From Methanosarcinales archaeon (GTDB taxonomy: Archaea > Halobacteriota > Methanosarcinia > Methanosarcinales > Methanogasteraceae): 5,288 nt of DNA. The notes under the pieces were generated by a model. That model was not told the DNA's origin and made no database searches. It saw nothing but the letters and a program-made list of their open reading frames with translations. The DNA lies in NCBI GenBank assembly GCA_030594905.1, contig JAUVEF010000093.1, forward strand, positions 1 through 5,288, read 5' to 3'. Shown here piece after piece: positions 1 through 5,288 of the stretch (positions are counted from its first letter, which is position 1; each line of letters opens with the position of its first letter). The translations under genes and the position numbers were made by a program.

Positions 1-111
1 CATGGCATACGAAGACCACAAAACTGTCCGAAATGTGGAAGCACAAATCTACACAGTGCAGATGGTGATCGCGGCTATGTCGGAGGCGGCAGAGGTGGGT
101 GTGGGTATTAG
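1..111 (+). CDS. C-terminal fragment of a small Cys/Gly-rich, zinc-ribbon-like protein
   Basis: An open frame enters from the left edge and ends at TAG 109-111, leaving 36 visible residues. The fragment carries CPKCG (C9 and C12 of the visible part), then a glycine-rich tail ending GGCGY with one more cysteine. The CxxC suggests a metal or Fe-S ligand pair; half of a zinc ribbon is possible, but only three cysteines are visible. I do not recognise the family. Small Cys/Gly-rich proteins do occur beside Mrp/NifX genes in archaea and anaerobic bacteria, so a role in metal-cluster handling is an inference from context. It lies 30 nt upstream of the mrp start, in the same frame, and is probably co-transcribed with it. 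The frame is supported by composition only, since the N-terminus is missing. Confidence 0.5.
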   Translation, partial: HGIRRPQNCPKCGSTNLHSADGDRGYVGGGRGGCGY

Positions 112-130
112 AATGATGCTATGATAACAT

Positions 131-137
131 AGGTGAG
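131..137 (+). promoter_or_regulatory. Shine-Dalgarno sequence of mrp (decides its start)
   Basis: AGGTGAG lies 4 nt before ATG 142 and matches the archaeal anti-SD core (GGTGA). An in-frame GTG at 133 falls inside this element, so the 9-nt longer reading is unlikely. The element also overlaps the second TAG of the upstream frame (130-132). Confidence 0.6.
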
Positions 138-141
138 AACA

Positions 142-969
142 ATGAACGAAGGAAATAATATGGGACCGAATGTGGAACAGGATAACCGCCTGAAAGAGCG
201 AATGGCGAATGTGAAGCACAAAATAATGGTTATGAGCGGGAAGGGCGGCGTTGGCAAGACCACCGTTGCTATTAATCTTGCACTCACTCTTGCAACGCAA
301 GGGTATGAGGTGGGCGTTATGGATGCCGATATACACGGACCAAATGTCCCTAAAATGCTTGGAATAGATGACTTGCGTCCGGACGTCGCTGAGGATGGTA
401 TATCTCCCGTCCTTGTGCCCCCGCGACTGAAGGTTATGTCGCTTGCATTCCTGCTCGAGAGCAAGGACACCCCTGTCGTATGGAGAGGACCGCTCAAGAT
501 GGGTGCGATCAAACAGTTCCTTTCGGACGTGTTCTGGGGTGATCTGGATTATCTGATCGTCGACCTCCCTCCGGGAACCGGCGATGAGCCTTTGAGCGTT
601 GCACAGTTGATTCCCGATATCGACGGGGCGATTATCGTCACCACACCACAGGATGTGGCTTTGCTGGATTCGAGGAAGTCTGTGAGCTTTGCAAGAGCGA
701 TTGGTATGCCCATAATCGGGATCATCGAGAATATGAGTGGATTTAAGTGTCCAAACTGCGGCGAAGTGATTGACCTGTTCAAAATTGGTGGTGGTGAGAA
801 TTCTGCTACCGATATGGACGTGCCGTTCCTTGGCAGGATACCGATCGAGACGAAGATCGTTGAATCCGGTGATAGTGGAATTCCATTTGTGCTTGGGCAT
901 AAATCAGAAGCTGCGGACGCTTTTGAGGCGATCGTTGATCGAGTAAAAGAAATGGTAGAGGTGGAATAA
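142..969 (+). CDS. mrp: Mrp/NBP35 (ApbC-type) P-loop ATPase, iron-sulfur cluster carrier
   Basis: Encodes a soluble ParA/MinD-superfamily ATPase of 275 residues from ATG 142 (278 if GTG 133 is used). Counting from ATG 142, the deviant Walker [11 protein letters not shown] lies at about 32-41, the [11 protein letters not shown] signature of Mrp proteins at 60-70, DLPPGTGD (switch II/Walker B) at 141-148, and CPNC at 203-206. That CxxC is the known site where dimers of this family hold a bridging [4Fe-4S] cluster. The bacterial-type N-terminal MIP18-like domain and the eukaryotic N-terminal ferredoxin-like cysteines are both absent, as is usual for compact archaeal versions. Known family role: assembling or transferring Fe-S clusters to apo-proteins with ATP hydrolysis. 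The next gene, a NifX-family protein, starts 4 nt after the stop, and its SD lies in the mrp 3' end, so the pair is an operon. Family assignment is secure; the client proteins are unknown. Confidence 0.93.
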   Translation: MNEGNNMGPNVEQDNRLKERMANVKHKIMVMSGKGGVGKTTVAINLALTLATQGYEVGVMDADIHGPNVPKMLGIDDLRPDVAEDGISPVLVPPRLKVMSLAFLLESKDTPVVWRGPLKMGAIKQFLSDVFWGDLDYLIVDLPPGTGDEPLSVAQLIPDIDGAIIVTTPQDVALLDSRKSVSFARAIGMPIIGIIENMSGFKCPNCGEVIDLFKIGGGENSATDMDVPFLGRIPIETKIVESGDSGIPFVLGHKSEAADAFEAIVDRVKEMVEVE

Positions 970-973
970 TATT

Positions 974-1300
974 ATGAAGATATGTGTGACTTCAACCGGT
1001 CCCGGACTGGATTCGCCCGTGGATCCAAGATTTGGGCGGTGCCCGTATTTCATAATCGTTGACCCTGAAACAATGGAATATGAGGCAGTAGCCAACCAGA
1101 GCGCAGACGCTTCTGGCGGGGCAGGGGTCCAGGCGGCGCAGACTGTCGCTGAAAAGGGTGTTAGTGTCGTGGTCACCGGGCATGTTGGACCAAACGCGGT
1201 CCCGGTGCTCGATGCTGCCGGCATCCGGAGCGTGATTGATGCAGTCGGCACAGTCCGCGACGCCGTCGCGCAGTATATGGATGGTAAACTGGACGTGTGA
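974..1300 (+). CDS. NifX/NifB-family metal-cluster-binding protein (dinitrogenase FeMo-cofactor domain)
   Basis: A 108-residue, single-domain protein of the dinitrogenase iron-molybdenum cofactor family. It shows the usual order of signatures: a KICVTSTG strand at the N-terminus, DPRFGRCPYF at 17-26 with C23, GGAGVQAA at 48-55, and TGHVGPNA at 68-75. The length matches stand-alone archaeal members. Family relatives (NifX, NafY, the NifB tail) bind FeMo-cofactor or its precursors. Stand-alone archaeal versions are widespread in genomes without nitrogenase, so the name does not imply nitrogen fixation here. A good SD, GAGGTGG at 958-964, sits in the end of mrp, 9 nt before the ATG. The tight link to an Mrp ATPase suggests that one protein loads or delivers a metal cluster and the other holds it; this is inference. 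The exact cargo is unknown. Confidence 0.9.
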   Translation: MKICVTSTGPGLDSPVDPRFGRCPYFIIVDPETMEYEAVANQSADASGGAGVQAAQTVAEKGVSVVVTGHVGPNAVPVLDAAGIRSVIDAVGTVRDAVAQYMDGKLDV

Positions 1301-1395
1301 ATGGCTAGATTGGGTGTGGGGGGGCTGCCGGATGACCCGAGAACCATCCATTTGACAAGCAGAGTAATATAACATCATCTACATAAGAGGTTACA
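1301..1395 (+). promoter_or_regulatory. Intergenic region with a weak TATA-like promoter for phoU
   Basis: The gap holds a G7 tract (1318-1324), a short GGATG/CATCC inverted repeat (1330-1334 and 1345-1349), and an A/T-rich TATA-like box TAATATAA at 1365-1372. The SD for phoU is GAGGT at 1387-1391, 4 nt before its ATG. If the TATA-like box were used at normal archaeal spacing, transcription would start close to the ATG, which sits badly with the SD. The promoter call is therefore weak, and phoU may instead be read through from the upstream unit. Confidence 0.3.
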
Positions 1396-2049
1396 ATGGT
1401 TAGGAATCAGTACGAACACGAACTGGAAAAACTAAAAGAACATATCATAGAACTGGGTGGCGCGGTTGACCTGCTCATCAATGAAGCGGTCGTTTCGCTC
1501 AAAACCCATGACATGTCGCTAGCGCAGTCGGTTATCAAGCGGGACGGGGTGGTGGATGATCTTGCGTGTGATATCGAGAAGTTATGCTTGCGACTGATTG
1601 CGCTCCAGCAGCCGATGGCAGTCGATCTGCGCACGATTGCAACAGCACTCAAGATACAGATCGATCTTGAACGGATGGGGGATCTTGCCGTTGATATCGC
1701 AAGGGTCACGATATATACGAAGGGCGAACCGCACGTAAAACCCTTAATCGACATTCCGCGCATGTCTGATATAGTGCGAGAGATGCTTGCCTCCGCGATC
1801 AAATCGTTTCATGATTCGGATAGTGACCTTGCATACAAGACTGCTGAGCAGGACGACATTGTCGATGGGCTTTATGATCAGGTGCGCAGGGAACTGCTGA
1901 CATATCTGGTCGAGGATCCGAAGAAGCTTGCCAGCATCTCGAACCTGCTCTTCGTCTCGAAGTATCTCGAGCGCATTGGCGATCATGCCGTGAACCTCTG
2001 CGAAGACGTGATCTACATGGCAACAGGGGACCGGGTGCATCTGAATTGA
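1396..2049 (+). CDS. phoU: PhoU-family phosphate/metal-linked regulator
   Basis: A 217-residue, all-helical PhoU protein made of two repeated three-helix PhoU domains, the usual length for the family. Each repeat ends in the family's metal-binding signature: LERMGDLAVDIA at 91-102 (E92, D96, D100) and LERIGDHAVNLCEDV at 191-205 (E192, D196, N200). There is no N-terminal or C-terminal DNA-binding extension. In bacteria PhoU is a peripheral cytoplasmic protein that restrains PstSCAB phosphate uptake and PhoR/PhoB signalling, and it can bind iron or zinc clusters. Here no pst gene or Na/phosphate symporter lies beside it; the next genes are a small membrane protein and a glycosyltransferase. Its target is therefore unclear. 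The ATG is supported by GAGGT at 1387-1391. Confidence 0.93.
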   Translation: MVRNQYEHELEKLKEHIIELGGAVDLLINEAVVSLKTHDMSLAQSVIKRDGVVDDLACDIEKLCLRLIALQQPMAVDLRTIATALKIQIDLERMGDLAVDIARVTIYTKGEPHVKPLIDIPRMSDIVREMLASAIKSFHDSDSDLAYKTAEQDDIVDGLYDQVRRELLTYLVEDPKKLASISNLLFVSKYLERIGDHAVNLCEDVIYMATGDRVHLN

Positions 2050-2063
2050 GGCTGGGTGGCGTC

Positions 2064-2351
2064 ATGTCTGGCAACACATTCACAATAATCGGCGTGATAA
2101 TAGGAATTATATTTGGGATAAACGCAGTCTCGGTGATGCTTGGGCTTATATCGGGATCGGTTGGTCTTCTAAGTATGATCGGGTCCGGTTCGGGAATTGG
2201 TTTGATCGTGTCAATAATCATAGCTGCGGTCCTTATCATTAAGATTCGGATCATTACCAGTCTGATCACAGGAGCGATCATCGGAATCGTGCTGAATCTT
2301 GTCGTAAGTGAAATGTATGGCAAAGATATCGTCACTTTGCTATTAAACTGA
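2064..2351 (+). CDS. Small hydrophobic membrane protein, family unknown
   Basis: Encodes 95 residues that are almost entirely hydrophobic, rich in Ile and Gly, with likely membrane segments at about 6-29, 43-59 and 62-82. A Lys/Arg pair near 60-62 separates the last two, and a short polar stretch SEMYGKD sits near the end. I chose ATG 2064 because GGGTGG at 2054-2059 precedes it at good spacing. An in-frame TTG at 2046 would add six residues and overlap the phoU stop (2047-2049). I do not recognise the family; a general resemblance to short two- or three-helix proteins is too vague to name. It sits between phoU and a membrane-anchored glycosyltransferase with short gaps of 14 and 6 nt, so it is probably translated with them and could be a membrane partner of either. 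That is inference. Confidence 0.75.
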   Translation: MSGNTFTIIGVIIGIIFGINAVSVMLGLISGSVGLLSMIGSGSGIGLIVSIIIAAVLIIKIRIITSLITGAIIGIVLNLVVSEMYGKDIVTLLLN

Positions 2352-2357
2352 TAAAAT

Positions 2358-3365
2358 ATGGAACGCTTGGATGTTATCGTACCGGTAGCACACTATGAAC
2401 CGATATCAGTACTTAAAAAATCTGTAGATTGCATATTAAGTCTTGAAAATGGAGATATGGATGTCCGGGTCATTTATGTTCTTGATATCACGGATGAAAC
2501 CGATGATCGACTGAAATTCCTTGGGGGGGTGCCGGTTGCAGTGATCACACGCAAAAGCACCCGGGGGCGCCGTGCCGGCGCGATCAACGACGCTCTTGAT
2601 ATGTGTAAGCAGGCGCCGGGAAATGCGCCGGATTATGTTGCACTCTTTGATGTGGACAGTCGTCCTGACCGAAATTTTCTGATCGAGTGTGCACGCCTGC
2701 TGCGGTCAAGCAAGAACGTGATCATCGCAAGCGGCGCACGTTTCATCACAAACGAGGACGAAAATATCATAACAAAGACTATTGCCGCAGAATATTGCTT
2801 TTTTTCTGATGTATACCTGATGTTTGAGCGATTCGATGGGTTTAACCAGTTCAACGGCATGATCGGCGTTTTAAATATCAAAATCATGAGGGATCATCAA
2901 TTCGATCATCTGAACGAGTCAGCATCCTGCGAAGATCTTGATTTCACCCAGAGAGCGTATCTCTCAGGTTTTACCGGCGGTTTTTCACAGAATACAAGGG
3001 TCGGTGAGCAAGCACCATCCACCATCAGAGATTTGTTCAATCAGCGTGTTAGATGGTTGTCCGGAGCGTGTCAGGGGATGCGCACGTACTTGTCATCGTT
3101 TATCACCGCGCAAATTTCCGTGTCAAAGAAACTGGCATGGTTCCTTGCGTTATCCCTGCCGTTCGTAGCGTTTCTTGCTACACCGGTTGTGCCACTGTAT
3201 GGGGTGCGTCTGTGTGGGAAATATGGTTTACGCAGCGTTATTGTCCGGACAGTCGGATTGGTGGGGCATGTCTGGTTGATCACGCTCTGTGGAAGTGTTG
3301 CGCTGGCAAAAAACATGTTTGGATGGCGTATTAAGTGGGGTGGATCGAAGAGGAGCGAGGTTTGA
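2358..3365 (+). CDS. Membrane-anchored family-2 glycosyltransferase with QxxRW motif
   Basis: A 335-residue GT-A fold enzyme that should move a sugar from a nucleotide-sugar donor at the inner face of the membrane. Visible motifs in order: DVIVPV strand at 5-10; RRAGAINDAL at 71-80, the usual K/R-AG-x-N helix; DVD at 98-100 for metal and nucleotide binding; ED at 192-193, the likely catalytic base region; GEQAP at 216-220; and QRVRW at 229-233, the QxxRW signature of processive enzymes such as cellulose and hyaluronan synthases. Hydrophobic segments at about 258-281 and 293-317 follow, then a basic tail. There is no N-terminal membrane segment, so it is shorter than full synthases. The ATG lies 6 nt after the upstream stop with no SD, suggesting coupled translation. 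A G7 tract lies at 2523-2529. Donor, acceptor and product cannot be told; polymer synthesis is suggested, not shown. Confidence 0.88.
   Translation: MERLDVIVPVAHYEPISVLKKSVDCILSLENGDMDVRVIYVLDITDETDDRLKFLGGVPVAVITRKSTRGRRAGAINDALDMCKQAPGNAPDYVALFDVDSRPDRNFLIECARLLRSSKNVIIASGARFITNEDENIITKTIAAEYCFFSDVYLMFERFDGFNQFNGMIGVLNIKIMRDHQFDHLNESASCEDLDFTQRAYLSGFTGGFSQNTRVGEQAPSTIRDLFNQRVRWLSGACQGMRTYLSSFITAQISVSKKLAWFLALSLPFVAFLATPVVPLYGVRLCGKYGLRSVIVRTVGLVGHVWLITLCGSVALAKNMFGWRIKWGGSKRSEV

Positions 3366-5288
<1,923 letters not shown>

Noticed and set aside
49..900. Long open frame on the - strand (283 codons) opposite mrp
   Set aside because: It is antisense to a clear Mrp ATPase, rich in His and Ile without any motif, and has no SD.
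1330..1349. GGATG/CATCC inverted repeat as a terminator after the metal-cluster unit
   Set aside because: The stem is only 5 bp with a 10-nt loop, and no T-run follows.
1301..1372. A 23-codon frame starting directly after the nifX-type stop
   Set aside because: The ATG follows the TGA immediately, but the peptide is short, unmotivated and runs through the G7 tract; no separate SD is visible.
2567..2581. GCGCCG-TGC-CGGCGC hairpin inside the glycosyltransferase gene
   Set aside because: It encodes the conserved RGRRAGA stretch in GC-rich codons, so the symmetry is explained by coding needs.

Overview
The window reads as ordinary chromosomal DNA from a euryarchaeon, all genes on the + strand and closely packed. 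The archaeal reading rests on several points taken together: GGTGA-type Shine-Dalgarno sequences, A/T-rich TATA-like boxes where bacterial -35/-10 pairs would be expected, a stand-alone PhoU, an Mrp/NBP35 ATPase paired with a NifX-type protein, and a short-type GyrB. Gyrase in Archaea is mainly a euryarchaeal enzyme. A methanogen or a methanogen-related (ANME-like) lineage would fit, but nothing here fixes the genus, and a bacterial source is not strictly excluded.

Layout. Positions 1-111 hold the 3' end of a small Cys/Gly-rich protein with a CPKCG motif. It is followed by an Mrp/NBP35-type P-loop ATPase (142-969) and, 4 nt later, a NifX/NifB-family cluster-binding protein (974-1300). This looks like one transcription unit concerned with iron-sulfur or related metal-cluster handling. 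A 95-nt gap (1301-1395) with a weak TATA-like box leads into a second unit: PhoU (1396-2049), a small, very hydrophobic membrane protein (2064-2351) and a family-2 glycosyltransferase with a QxxRW motif and C-terminal membrane segments (2358-3365). A 166-nt gap (3366-3531) with candidate promoter elements precedes gyrB (3532 to the window end), which is cut off about 50 residues before its expected C-terminus.

The first unit probably loads or carries metal clusters. The second joins a phosphate or metal-linked regulator to an envelope-polymer type glycosyltransferase, a combination whose role cannot be read from sequence alone. The third is housekeeping DNA supercoiling. No mobile element, CRISPR array, tRNA or rRNA was seen. 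The most notable points are two amber stops separating the Cys-rich ORF from the in-frame mrp, the PhoU-membrane protein-glycosyltransferase cassette, G7 tracts (one inside the glycosyltransferase gene), and an altered RKRPGMYIG-type motif in GyrB. None of these establishes a new system.
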